Below are positions 26,675 to 36,662 of a DNA stretch of 64,000 nt, one piece after another. Numbering within the stretch: position 1 is the first letter of the stretch; every line of letters begins with the position of its first letter. Source of the stretch: Artemia franciscana (taxonomy: Eukaryota; Arthropoda; Branchiopoda; Anostraca; Artemiidae). Under the pieces are notes generated by a model. The model ran no database searches, was not told where the DNA came from, and saw nothing but the letters and a program-made list of their open reading frames with translations. The stretch is taken from positions 34,506,917 through 34,570,916 of the forward strand of contig NC_088872.1 in the NCBI RefSeq assembly GCF_032884065.1, given 5' to 3'. Both the position numbers and the translations under genes were made by a program.

Positions 26675-28369
26675 ATGAGCTATTTCCGAAAATTTATAAG
26701 AAATTACGCACAAGTTGCAAAACCTTTAACGGACCTCACGAGAGGCAACCCACAAAAAATTGTGTGGTCTAATACAGCTCAGAATGCATTAGATCATTTA
26801 AAAAAGGCTCTAACCTCAGAACCTATTTTATCGCTACCTGACTTCCAAACAGGACAATTCGTTGTTACAACGGATGCCTCAAACAAGGGAATTGGGGCGA
26901 TCCTCTCCCAAATAATAAATGGGGAAGAAAGAGTGATAGCGTACGCTTCTCGCACCTTAACTTCTGGAGAAAGTAATTATTCTGCTACACAGCTTGAATT
27001 ATTATCAATTATCCACCATTTGGACAAGTTCCGACATTATTTGGTAGGCAGAAAATTTAAACTGCGTTCAGACCACAAAAGCTTGCAATATCTGCAAACT
27101 TTCAAAAAGCCAACGGGAATGCTCGCGAGATGGATTTTGAAAATCCAAGACTTAGATTATGAATTTGAACATCTTAAGGGAAAACAAAATGCCCCATGTG
27201 ATTATCTAAGTAGATTTCCAGATAATACCCCAGTAGAAAATGAAAATGAAGAAGTCAACACAATAAAAGCAAAGTATGTTCCAAGAAAGAAAGGTTTAAA
27301 AATGAAATCGGCTGAGAATAATTCGGTTGAGAAGGAACAGAAAGACAGCCCACTTTCCTTGAATTCTATAAAAATATATCAAAAGAAAGATAATACTTGT
27401 GCTGCTCTAATAGAATATTTCTTATATGATAAAGAGTTACCTGATGAAATGAAATCTTTTAAAAAAGAAATTGATAACTATTATTATGATTTCGACGAAA
27501 AAATACTATGTAGGATAATAACCGATACTGATAAAAGAAATCAAACTTCCGTTATACCAGTTTTACCCCAAATTCTGGAAAAACCCGCTTTTGAATTTTT
27601 TCATTCTGAAGTAGGTGGTCATTTGGGAATAGATAAGACATTCCATAGATTAAAACAATACTTTTTCGTTACTTCTGCCTTAACAAAGTTAAAGAATTAT
27701 GTTAATAATTGTGAAACCTGTAATTTAAGAAAAAATCCCCAAGTCTACCCGAATCCAACGATAGGAAAAACGCCTACGGCCCGGTTTCCATTTGACATAG
27801 TCTCTTTTGATTTATATGGTACAAGTGGAGGATTACCCACGTCTAATGAAGGACATACCTGTGTACTGTCAGTAATCGATCATTTTTCTGGTTTCACATT
27901 TGCTAAACCTTTAAAAAATCAAAGCGCTTATGCGACTTCGAAAGCTCTTGCCAAAATATTTCTTAACTTCGGTATTCCTAATACAGTATTAAGCGACAAT
28001 GGCCCTAATTTTGTATCGAAAGTAACCAAGGATTTAATGTCCTTCCTTCAAATAAATAAATTGGTATCGACCCCCTATCATCCACAGGCCAATGGGAAAA
28101 TCGAGAACAGACACAAACTATTTTCTAATATTTTAAGTATTTATACGAAAGAAAATCACAGGGATTGGCATGATACCTTGCCTTATTTAACAAATGTTAT
28201 AAATACAGCTTACTCCCAGGTCATTCGCGATAACCCATTTTATATATTATTCGGACGAGACTTTAGAATCCCTTATAATGAAATTATAGAGTCACGACAA
28301 TTTTATAATGATTCTCAAGATTATAAACAAGAATTTATCAATAGAATGAGGAAACTTATAAACTTGTAA
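26675..28369 (+). CDS. pol: pol: RNase H and integrase
   Basis: 564 codons. RNase H lies at about residues 60-185, with catalytic positions TTDAS (Asp67), LELL (Glu108) and RSDHK (Asp133). The integrase follows. Its HHCC zinc finger is at His310, His316, Cys346 and Cys349. The catalytic core has Asp379, Asp441 (SDNGPNF) and Glu477 (GKIENRH), with exactly 35 residues between the last two, the D,D35E pattern. The frame stops at 28369 because a poly-A run (GAGGAAACTT near 28350) is one base shorter than in the duplicate copy at 32274, where the frame reads on. The break is therefore either an error or private to this copy. Confidence 0.93.
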   Translation: MSYFRKFIRNYAQVAKPLTDLTRGNPQKIVWSNTAQNALDHLKKALTSEPILSLPDFQTGQFVVTTDASNKGIGAILSQIINGEERVIAYASRTLTSGESNYSATQLELLSIIHHLDKFRHYLVGRKFKLRSDHKSLQYLQTFKKPTGMLARWILKIQDLDYEFEHLKGKQNAPCDYLSRFPDNTPVENENEEVNTIKAKYVPRKKGLKMKSAENNSVEKEQKDSPLSLNSIKIYQKKDNTCAALIEYFLYDKELPDEMKSFKKEIDNYYYDFDEKILCRIITDTDKRNQTSVIPVLPQILEKPAFEFFHSEVGGHLGIDKTFHRLKQYFFVTSALTKLKNYVNNCETCNLRKNPQVYPNPTIGKTPTARFPFDIVSFDLYGTSGGLPTSNEGHTCVLSVIDHFSGFTFAKPLKNQSAYATSKALAKIFLNFGIPNTVLSDNGPNFVSKVTKDLMSFLQINKLVSTPYHPQANGKIENRHKLFSNILSIYTKENHRDWHDTLPYLTNVINTAYSQVIRDNPFYILFGRDFRIPYNEIIESRQFYNDSQDYKQEFINRMRKLINL

Positions 28370-29721
28370 AACAAGAAATAGAAAGATCAAAAAGAAAGCA
28401 AGAAGCAAAAAATATTCCTAACGTCAAGGGTAAACTCGATTTCCAAGTAGGAGATTGCGTTTACGTAAAAAACGAAAACAAATCGGACGGCAAGAAACTT
28501 TCGGACCGGTACCTAGGACCGTTAAGAATAATTAAGAGGTATGATAATAATGTTACATTTAAACTATTAAAACCAAAAACAGGAAAAATTTATAAAACCC
28601 ATGTTAGTCGTATAAAAAGGGCAAAATTCACAGAAACATGGACCCCTCAACCTTCAACATCAAATACCTCGGAGGACGAAAATCAACCTCCTCGCTCTAG
28701 ATTAAGTGAGCTTAAACCTTTTAATTTCAAACAAGGATATTATGAAAACAGTAGTGACGAAGAAAAATTTAATGAATTTCTAACCATGACAAATATGGTT
28801 ACCCCCCCAAAAAGTACCCCCGTTACGCGGAGACGGAGGAATAGCGATTCTTCCTCCAGTGAAGAATCAGAAGAATTGGACTATACAATTTCTCCACAAA
28901 CGCAATTTTTCCCGGATCGAATTTCGACACCTTTTCCACCAAAACGTTTCCCCGATGATTTGGTAAACCCTGTCACACCAATAGACAGACCCTTTTCATT
29001 ACAAGATGAATTAAATAAGGCTATACAGACCCCTGGTGACATGGAGTCAGAAAATGTCTACCAACCGCAACAAACATTGCGGGAGGCCATGGATCTTATT
29101 AATTACCCAATTAAAACTAGACAAAGTACACTTGATACTAATCCAGCTACAGATGAACAACAATATCACGATATAACCGTCTCAAAGGCAAAACCAAAAG
29201 ACTGGGTATCTTGGAAGGAAACCTTAATACAAACTCTTCTTCACCCCCCGGAAGACATGGCTTTCAAGCAGTGGAGGCACCCCAAGAAGACATTTGAATC
29301 CTCCTAAAGCTCCCAAGAATCGTTCAATTCTCCCGAACCCAGAGATCAACAGGACGAGTCAATCAATAAACCCTCCACTTCACGAAGTGAAGAAATTTAC
29401 GAAGGTCGAGCTGGATCTACACCTAAATCTCAAACTTCTACTTCAAGAGAACCAGATACTAAATCTACAACTAGTTCCTCAGATACTGAGAGTGAATCAG
29501 GTACAAATGAGCCCAAAGATGTGGAAGGAACAAGACCACAAAGTGCAACTGCCCAGGCTAAAAAGGCACAAATTAAAGGTCAAAAATTTCTTAAAAAACA
29601 ATATAAAAAGTTTGACTTGATATCGCTAGCGAAGCCAAAGAAAAAAACCGAGTCTACCGAAGAGAAGATAACAACAAGGTCAGGCCGAGTTGTCAAAAAA
29701 CCAGATAAATTAGATTATTAA
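28370..29721 (+). pseudogene. pol: pol: integrase C-terminal region and long tail (copy A), broken
   Basis: After the one-base shift the integrase continues through a GPY/F-like module (DRYLGPLRII) that helps DNA contact, then a ~370-residue low-complexity tail rich in Ser, Pro, Glu and Thr. The tail ends with TRSGRVVKKP-x-KLDY before the TAA at 29721; the SGR-x-V-x-KP-x-KLD ending is common in gypsy pol. A TAA at 29305-29307 interrupts the frame opened at 28786. The region is repeated at 32290-33644. Confidence 0.7.
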
Positions 29722-30762
29722 TAAAAGAAAAATAAAAATCTATCAGTCCTGGATAAAATAAAGGAAAAAAAAAATAAAAGTCATTTTTTTGTTAATTGTT
29801 AATTGGTTACGCTAAGAAACCATCCCATAATAAAAGTCATTAAGGGAAAGTCCTTTTCAGGAAGTCTTAAAGACTCCAAGTGAAAAATTGGCCTATCTTC
29901 AAAGAGTGCTCATTATTCTAAGTGAGTTCAAAATCACATTTTTGCTAAGATTAACCGCATGAGTGCAATTGCTTCATTAACATTTTTCTTAAAATAATTC
30001 CTTTAAGTTAAGGATTATCTTAAGGGTTAAAATTAAAACTGCCCCATCGACTAAACGTTTCGCCAGATAAGTAGACGAGACACTTCCTGATTCTTAAAAA
30101 ACTTTAATTTCTCTAATAATATAACCCGTAGCTTTGGTAAACTATCTTACCACAAGTACAACTCAGCTGTAACAAAACGTTGATTAGAAAGCTTATTAAT
30201 ATTGCTAAACCTTACGCATAGACAGACGATTTAGATTTCGAAACTAGAATTACATTCGAAATTACAAAAAGTCTACTATACACGAAACCTGAATAGAGAA
30301 AGCGAGGCGCCTTTGCGGGTTGTAGTGGCAAGGCTTGGCGTGTTTCAAATTGCTTTGCCGCGTACTACCTGAGGGGACTCCTTGAAAGCTACTTCTTCAT
30401 TGTTACAGCCAGCAGTAAAGTGAACAAACACAAGTAATTTGCAACAAACTGTAAATTGAATTTTAACAAAACCAAATTCACCGTAAGCCAATTGTCGGTA
30501 GTTGGTGTAGACTCGGCCTACGAACTTCGTACAATTCATACGCCGTATCTGTTCGAATTCCCAATTACTATTTCTTCATTGCTCCAACTCATGTTAGACC
30601 AACCAATTCAATCCGTAATATATAAAACTCACACATTGTTTGAACGAATTCGAATAAAAATCCCTATACGTTGTACTTATCTACTCGTTATTCAACATTT
30701 CCAATTTCTCCAAATTACTAAGTCCCTTTTAATTTAATTGATATCCCATTTACAACCAAAAT
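29722..30762. other. pol to accessory-gene spacer
   Basis: About 1 kb without a supported gene (repeated at 33645-34685). A short open frame at 30456-30737 has no domain. A pyrimidine-rich stretch ending at AG 30721-30722 could serve as a splice acceptor for the next ORF. Confidence 0.5.
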
Positions 30763-31362
30763 ATGTCCAAAGCCATTATAGATACAGAATTTATTTCAAT
30801 TATCCATGCTAAGGAAAACATTATATATGCGGCCGCGATCTTAGTTCAAGATGAGAATGGTAAAGAGGTGTATGCTGAAACATGGTACCTCAATTACGAT
30901 TTAACAAAATTTGAACCTCATACATATAGATTTGGCTTAAAATTAGCAAATACTCTTAAATATCGACCCGCGAGAGGAGAAGTAAAAATAAAATATTCAA
31001 ATAAAAATAAGAAAGGAAAAAACTTGACAAGCCTTCAACTATTAATAAGAAAACTACAACAAAAATTTAATATAAGCTATTGGTTTTGCAAGGGTCCGAA
31101 TCAAACCGATCTACTTTTAATTGATAAATGTAGACCACCGAAAATTTGTTATAAGATCGAGGAAAATGAAAATTGTATTAAGTACGAAGGAATTCACCGC
31201 CCCTTAGATGAAATCCGACATTACGCCAAATTTATGTATGATCCAACGTCCCAAAATTACGCAGTAAGGGGAAATAACATTTTCTTAAAGAGAAAAAAAT
31301 CGGTAGAAGCAAAAAAAGACGCATATAAAGGTAAATTAAAATCAAAAAAATTCAAACAATAA
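30763..31362 (+). CDS. accessory ORF 1: possible DEDDh-type 3'-5' exonuclease (copy A, intact)
   Basis: 199 codons. The N-terminus IIDTEF has the D-x-E exonuclease motif I (Asp7, Glu9), followed by the hydrophobic strand and the D-E-N-G-K turn usual in DnaQ/DEDDh folds. A candidate motif II Asp is in GPNQTD (about residue 116). A candidate motif III is GIHRPLDEIRHYAKF (His145, Asp149), although the His-Asp spacing is one shorter than the usual H-x-A-x-x-D. The C-terminus is very basic (about 30 residues of Lys/Arg). Lengths and motif order suit a small exonuclease of the RNase H fold, but the assignment is from motifs only. The role in the element is unknown; viral DEDDh enzymes elsewhere proofread or degrade immune-stimulating RNA. 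Copy B at 34686-35284 is frameshifted. Confidence 0.5.
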   Translation: MSKAIIDTEFISIIHAKENIIYAAAILVQDENGKEVYAETWYLNYDLTKFEPHTYRFGLKLANTLKYRPARGEVKIKYSNKNKKGKNLTSLQLLIRKLQQKFNISYWFCKGPNQTDLLLIDKCRPPKICYKIEENENCIKYEGIHRPLDEIRHYAKFMYDPTSQNYAVRGNNIFLKRKKSVEAKKDAYKGKLKSKKFKQ

Positions 31363-31477
31363 ACAAAATCTACATTTTTTTTTTAGACGAATCACCAAAA
31401 GGACTCAAGGCGGAAAAAGGTAATTACTCATTATATAATTAGCCTGCTTATACGTGTGACTAATACTAACCAGGAAA

Positions 31478-31611
31478 ATGCCGAGACAAAGAACCTTAAG
31501 TAATACCGACAACCTAGAACCCGACCAAGATCTGATGTTTGCGAGACCAGAATTTTGGATTTCAAATAAAACCCTAAGTTTACCAAACCTCTCAGTAATA
31601 GACTATGAACT
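31478..31611 (+). CDS. start of SOCS-box ORF 1 (copy A), truncated by the N gap
   Basis: The first 44 codons are the same as those at 35400, then the assembly gap. It is almost certainly the same gene seen twice, not a separate partial gene. Confidence 0.85.
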
Positions 31612-31711
31612 NNNNNNNNNNNNNNNNNNNNNNNNNNNNNNNNNNNNNNNNNNNNNNNNNNNNNNNNNNNNNNNNNNNNNNNNNNNNNNNNNNNNNNNNN
31701 NNNNNNNNNNN
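31612..31711. other. assembly gap, 100 N
   Basis: Exactly 100 N, the conventional placeholder for a gap of unknown size. Both flanks end in the same duplicated block. Confidence 0.99.
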
Positions 31712-33644
31712 CATTTGACATAGTCTCTTTTGATTTATATGGTACAAGTGGAGGATTACCCACGTCTAATGAAGGACATACCTGTGTACTGTCAGTAATC
31801 GATCATTTTTCTGGTTTCACATTTGCTAAACCTTTAAAAAATCAAAGCGCTTATGCGACTTCGAAAGCTCTTGCCAAAATATTTCTTAACTTCGGTATTC
31901 CTAATACAGTATTAAGCGACAATGGCCCTAATTTTGTATCGAAAGTAACCAAGGATTTAATGTCTTTCCTTCAAATAAATAAATTGGTATCGACCCCCTA
32001 TCATCCACAGGCCAATGGGAAAATCGAGAACAGACACAAACTATTTTCTAATATTTTAAGTATTTATACGAAAGAAAATCACAGGGATTGGCATGATACC
32101 TTGCCTTATTTAACAAATGTTATAAATACAGCTTACTCCCAGGTCATTCGCGATAACCCATTTTATATATTATTCGGACGAGACTTTAGAATCCCTTATA
32201 ATGAAATTATAGAGTCACGACAATTTTATAATGATTCTCAAGATTATAAACAAGAATTTATCAATAGAATGAGGAAAACTTATAAACTTGTAAAACAAGA
32301 AATAGAAAGATCAAAAAGAAAGCAAGAAGCAAAAAATATTCCTAACGTCAAGGGTAAACTCGATTTCCAAGTAGGAGATTGCGTTTACGTAAAAAACGAA
32401 AACAAATCGGACGGCAAGAAACTTTCGGACCGGTACCTAGGACCGTTAAGAATAATTAAGAGGTATGATAATAATGTTACATTTAAACTATTAAAACCAA
32501 AAACAGGAAAAATTTATAAAACCCATGTTAGTCGTATAAAAAGGGCAAAATTCACAGAAACATGGACCCCTCAACCTTCAACATCAAATACCTCGGAGGA
32601 CGAAAATCAACCTCCTCGCTCTAGATTAAGTGAGCTTAAACCTTTTAATTTCAAACAAGGATATTATGAAAACAGTAGTGACGAAGAAAAATTTAATGAA
32701 TTTCTAACCATGACAAATATGGTTACCCCCCCAAAAAGTACCCCCGTTACGCGGAGACGGAGGAATAGCGATTCTTCCTCCAGTGAAGAATCAGAAGAAT
32801 TGGACTATACAATTTCTCCACAAACGCAATTTTTCCCGGATCGAATTTCGACACCTTTTCCACCAAAACGTTTCCCCGATGATTTGGTAAACCCTGTCAC
32901 ACCAATAGACAGACCCTTTTCATTACAAGATGAATTAAATAAGGCTATACAGACCCCTGGTGACATGGAGTCAGAAAATGTCTACCAACCGCAACAAACA
33001 TTGCGGGAGGCCATGGATCTTATTAATTACCCAATTAAAACTAGACAAAGTACACTTGATACTAATCCAGCTACAGATGAACAACAATATCACGATATAA
33101 CCGTCTCAAAGGCAAAACCAAAAGACTGGGTATCTTGGAAGGAAACCTTAATACAAACTCTTCTCACCCCCCGGAAGACATGGCTTTCAAGCAGTGGAGG
33201 CACCCCAAGAAGACATTTGAATCCTCCTAAAGCTCCCAAGAATCGTTCAATTCTCCCGAACCCAGAGATCAACAGGACGAGTCAATCAATAAACCCTCCA
33301 CTTCACGAAGTGAAGAAATTTACGAAGGTCGAGCTGGATCTACACCTAAATCTCAAACTTCTACTTCAAGAGAACCAGATACTAAATCTACAACTAGTTC
33401 CTCAGATACTGAGAGTGAATCAGGTACAAATGAGCCCAAAGATGTGGAAGGAACAAGACCACAAAGTGCAACTGCCCAGGCTAAAAAGGCACAAATTAAA
33501 GGTCAAAAATTTCTTAAAAAACAATATAAAAAGTTTGACTTGATATCGCTAGCGAAGCCAAAGAAAAAAACCGAGTCTACCGAAGAGAAGATAACAACAA
33601 GGTCAGGCCGAGTTGTCAAAAAACCAGATAAATTAGATTATTAA
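31712..33644 (+). pseudogene. pol: pol: integrase core and tail (copy B)
   Basis: The same product as 27789-29721. Here the integrase frame reads through the poly-A run that breaks copy A and stays open to 33543, but a T missing near 33164 (relative to copy A) shifts the frame inside the tail. The natural C-terminus (SGRVVKKPDKLDY, ending 33644) is then out of frame. The two copies break at different places. Confidence 0.85.
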
Positions 33645-34685
33645 TAAAAGAAAAATAAAAATCTATCAGTCCTGGATAAAATAAAGGAAAAAAAAAATAA
33701 AAGTCATTTTTTTGTTAATTGTTAATTGGTTACGCTAAGAAACCATCCCATAATAAAAGTCATTAAGGGAAAGTCCTTTTCAGGAAGTCTTAAAGACTCC
33801 AAGTGAAAAATTGGCCTATCTTCAAAGAGTGCTCATTATTCTAAGTGAGTTCAAAATCACATTTTTGCTAAGATTAACCGCATGAGTGCAATTGCTTCAT
33901 TAACATTTTTCTTAAAATAATTCCTTTAAGTTAAGGATTATCTTAAGGGTTAAAATTAAAACTGCCCCATCGACTAAACGTTTCGCCAGATAAGTAGACG
34001 AGACACTTCCTGATTCTTAAAAAACTTTAATTTCTCTAATAATATAACCCGTAGCTTTGGTAAACTATCTTACCACAAGTACAACTCAGCTGTAACAAAA
34101 CGTTGATTAGAAAGCTTATTAATATTGCTAAACCTTACGCATAGACAGACGATTTAGATTTCGAAACTAGAATTACATTCGAAATTACAAAAAGTCTACT
34201 ATACACGAAACCTGAATAGAGAAAGCGAGGCGCCTTTGCGGGTTGTAGTGGCAAGGCTTGGCGTGTTTCAAATTGCTTTGCCGCGTACTACCTGAGGGGA
34301 CTCCTTGAAAGCTACTTCTTCATTGTTACAGCCAGCAGTAAAGTGAACAAACACAAGTAATTTGCAACAAACTGTAAATTGAATTTTAACAAAACCAAAT
34401 TCACCGTAAGCCAATTGTCGGTAGTTGGTGTAGACTCGGCCTACGAACTTCGTACAATTCATACGCCGTATCTGTTCGAATTCCCAATTACTATTTCTTC
34501 ATTGCTCCAACTCATGTTAGACCAACCAATTCAATCCGTAATATATAAAACTCACACATTGTTTGAACGAATTCGAATAAAAATCCCTATACGTTGTACT
34601 TATCTACTCGTTATTCAACATTTCCAATTTCTCCAAATTACTAAGTCCCTTTTAATTTAATTGATATCCCATTTACAACCAAAAT
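33645..34685. other. pol to accessory-gene spacer (copy B)
   Basis: Near-identical to 29722-30762. No supported gene. Confidence 0.5.
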
Positions 34686-35284
34686 ATGTCCAAAGCCATT
34701 ATAGATACAGAATTTATTTCAATTATCCATGCTAAGGAAAACATTATATATGCGGCCGCGATCTTAGTTCAAGATGAGAATGGTAAAGAGGTGTATGCTG
34801 AAACATGGTACCTCAATTACGATTTAACAAAATTTGAACCTCATACATATAGATTTGGCTTAAAATTAGCAAATACTCTTAAATATCGACCCGCGAGAGG
34901 AGAAGTAAAAATAAATATTCAAATAAAAATAAGAAAGGAAAAAACTTGACAAGCCTTCAACTATTAATAAGAAAACTACAACAAAAATTTAATATAAGCT
35001 ATTGGTTTTGCAAGGGTCCGAATCAAACCGATCTACTTTTAATTGATAAATGTAGACCACCGAAAATTTGTTATAAGATCGAGGAAAATGAAAATTGTAT
35101 TAAGTACGAAGGAATTCACCGCCCCTTAGATGAAATCCGACATTACGCCAAATTTATGTATGATCCAACGTCCCAAAATTACGCAGTAAGGGGAAATAAC
35201 ATTTTCTTAAAGAGAAAAAAATCGGTAGAAGCAAAAAAAGACGCATATAAAGGTAAATTAAAATCAAAAAAATTCAAACAATAA
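34686..35284 (+). pseudogene. accessory ORF 1, exonuclease-like (copy B), one-base frameshift
   Basis: Same gene as 30763-31362 but one A is missing in an A-rich run near 34912, splitting it into 34686-34949 and 34946-35284. The intact copy A suggests the break is a consensus error or a private mutation. Confidence 0.7.
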
Positions 35285-35306
35285 ACAAAATCTACATTTT
35301 TTTTTT

Positions 35307-35308
35307 AG
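35307..35308 (+). promoter_or_regulatory. candidate splice acceptor before SOCS-box ORF 1
   Basis: A run of ten T ends in AG, 92 bp before the ATG at 35400. The same feature is in copy A near 31385. Confidence 0.45.
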
Positions 35309-35399
35309 ACGAATCACCAAAAGGACTCAAGGCGGAAAAAGGTAATTACTCATTAGATAATTAGCCTGCTTATACGTGTGACTAATACTAACCAGGAAA

Positions 35400-36479
35400 A
35401 TGCCGAGACAAAGAACCTTAAGTAATACCGACAACCTAGAACCCGACCAAGATCTGATGTTTGCGAGACCAGAATTTTGGATTTCAAATAAAACCCTAAG
35501 TTTACCAAACCTCTCAGTAATAGACTATGAACTACGGGAAATAATCTTCGAATCCGCAATAACTAATGCAGTAAGGAACTTGGAATATAATACCTTATAT
35601 TCATTATTGCAAGTTCCCGTTATTTTTAACGAGGATCTCCTAATACACGGAATAATCATCCTATTATACGGATCATTTTCACTGGAAATATTGAGCAAAG
35701 ATTACGATTATAGGCACAAGAATGCTGCATACACCTTCGCAGCCCTACTCCGAGCGATGCCCCCCGTTGCGTATCCTTTAATAGCATCTTTAATACGCGA
35801 AAATTTTTGGCACATAGAACAAGAATCAGGTTTCAAAATAATATGGCCCTTAAAGTTTCTGGACTTACTACTAAATGTGAATTATAAAATTGTGGAAGAT
35901 GAAAATATATTGTTGGGAATATATGAGCACTATTTGAGATACAGTACTAATTTTGACCCAATAATTGTAAAAAATTCATCCCATTATATTTATGATGAAC
36001 AGTATATGGAGTTAATAAGTGTAACGAGAAAATTCTACAAGAATGATGAAAATTTTGGATCAAAAATTTTGCCAGATAAAGACATCATTGTGTATGAGAA
36101 ATTCCTAGACACAGCTAGCCCACTATGCTTTCGTAAGGAATTGACTTATAAAATAATTCACACGACCTCAGATGAACTCAGTCTAAAAGATCTATGCAGG
36201 AAGAAAATACGGCAAATATTAAGAAAAACGGACATTAATTATTCCATGCAAAGCCTCTATATTCCCACTTTCCTAAAGAAATACATAATGTACATGGAAA
36301 ACGGCCCTGGAATCAACGAAAAGGACTTCCAATTAACATTTAAAACCCCCTACCTTTTAAAGTCACAGTGCAATTTACTGGCCAATAGTGGGCCAATTTT
36401 AAGAATAACAGAAAATTATGAACTAGACGGTCCCTTTTTACCCTTTACCACCCTTATTTTTTCCTCCCCCCTTATGTAA
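35400..36479 (+). CDS. accessory ORF 2: SOCS-box protein 1
   Basis: 359 codons. Residues ~30-230 are predominantly helical, with no domain I can name, and are shared with the next ORF (matching SLPNLS, TLYSLLQVPV and ENFWHI...IIWPLKFL segments). Residues 261-300 (36180-36299) form a SOCS box. The BC-box SLKDLCRKKI fits [S/T/P]L-x-x-x-C-x-x-x-hydrophobic for Elongin C, and a Cullin-box-like LYIPTFLKKYIMY follows 15 residues later. In SOCS/ASB proteins this motif assembles an Elongin B/C-Cullin-Rbx ubiquitin ligase, and the upstream domain picks the substrate. Inference: the element uses host ubiquitin ligase to remove a host protein. The substrate is unknown. A tail of ~59 residues follows the box, which is unusual since SOCS boxes usually end the protein. 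Confidence 0.8.
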   Translation: MPRQRTLSNTDNLEPDQDLMFARPEFWISNKTLSLPNLSVIDYELREIIFESAITNAVRNLEYNTLYSLLQVPVIFNEDLLIHGIIILLYGSFSLEILSKDYDYRHKNAAYTFAALLRAMPPVAYPLIASLIRENFWHIEQESGFKIIWPLKFLDLLLNVNYKIVEDENILLGIYEHYLRYSTNFDPIIVKNSSHYIYDEQYMELISVTRKFYKNDENFGSKILPDKDIIVYEKFLDTASPLCFRKELTYKIIHTTSDELSLKDLCRKKIRQILRKTDINYSMQSLYIPTFLKKYIMYMENGPGINEKDFQLTFKTPYLLKSQCNLLANSGPILRITENYELDGPFLPFTTLIFSSPLM

Positions 36480-36493
36480 CTTTTCTAATTTGT

Positions 36494-36495
36494 AG
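36494..36495 (+). promoter_or_regulatory. candidate splice acceptor before SOCS-box ORF 2
   Basis: CTTTTCTAATTTGTAG ends 168 bp before the ATG at 36663. Confidence 0.4.
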
Positions 36496-36662
36496 ACAAG
36501 GAAGAACCGTGTAAAATAAATGAAAAATTTGGTTGGCAGAGAATAGAAACCAATACCTTAATAAACACGTCGTACGCGATTCTAGAAGAAACCAGTACCA
36601 AGGTAACCGCCAATTAACTTACTAACCTGCTTATAACTAACAAAAATTGAAAAAGAAATATC

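Larger units (their letters stand above)
27789..31611. repeat. duplicated block, copy A, left of the N gap
   Basis: 3823 bp nearly identical to 31712-35533. Visible differences are one-base indels in homopolymers (near 28350, 29242 and 30992) and a few substitutions (for example CCTTCC/TCTTCC near 28041, TATATAA/TAGATAA near 31434). It ends exactly at the gap and copy B starts exactly after it. Confidence 0.95.
31712..35533. repeat. duplicated block, copy B, right of the N gap
   Basis: 3822 bp matching 27789-31611. It begins inside the integrase core and ends inside SOCS-box ORF 1, precisely the segment shown by copy A. Likely two overlapping contig ends that were not merged. Confidence 0.95.

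Noticed and set aside
30456..30737. 93-codon ORF in the pol to accessory spacer (also 34379-34660)
   Set aside because: No motif, and composition like the AT-rich surroundings; it appears twice only because the whole block is duplicated.
35400..36479. Ankyrin-repeat (ASB-type) N-terminal domain in the SOCS-box proteins
   Set aside because: The region is helical, but I see no ankyrin consensus (no TPLH or G-x-TALH-type repeats), so I do not claim it.
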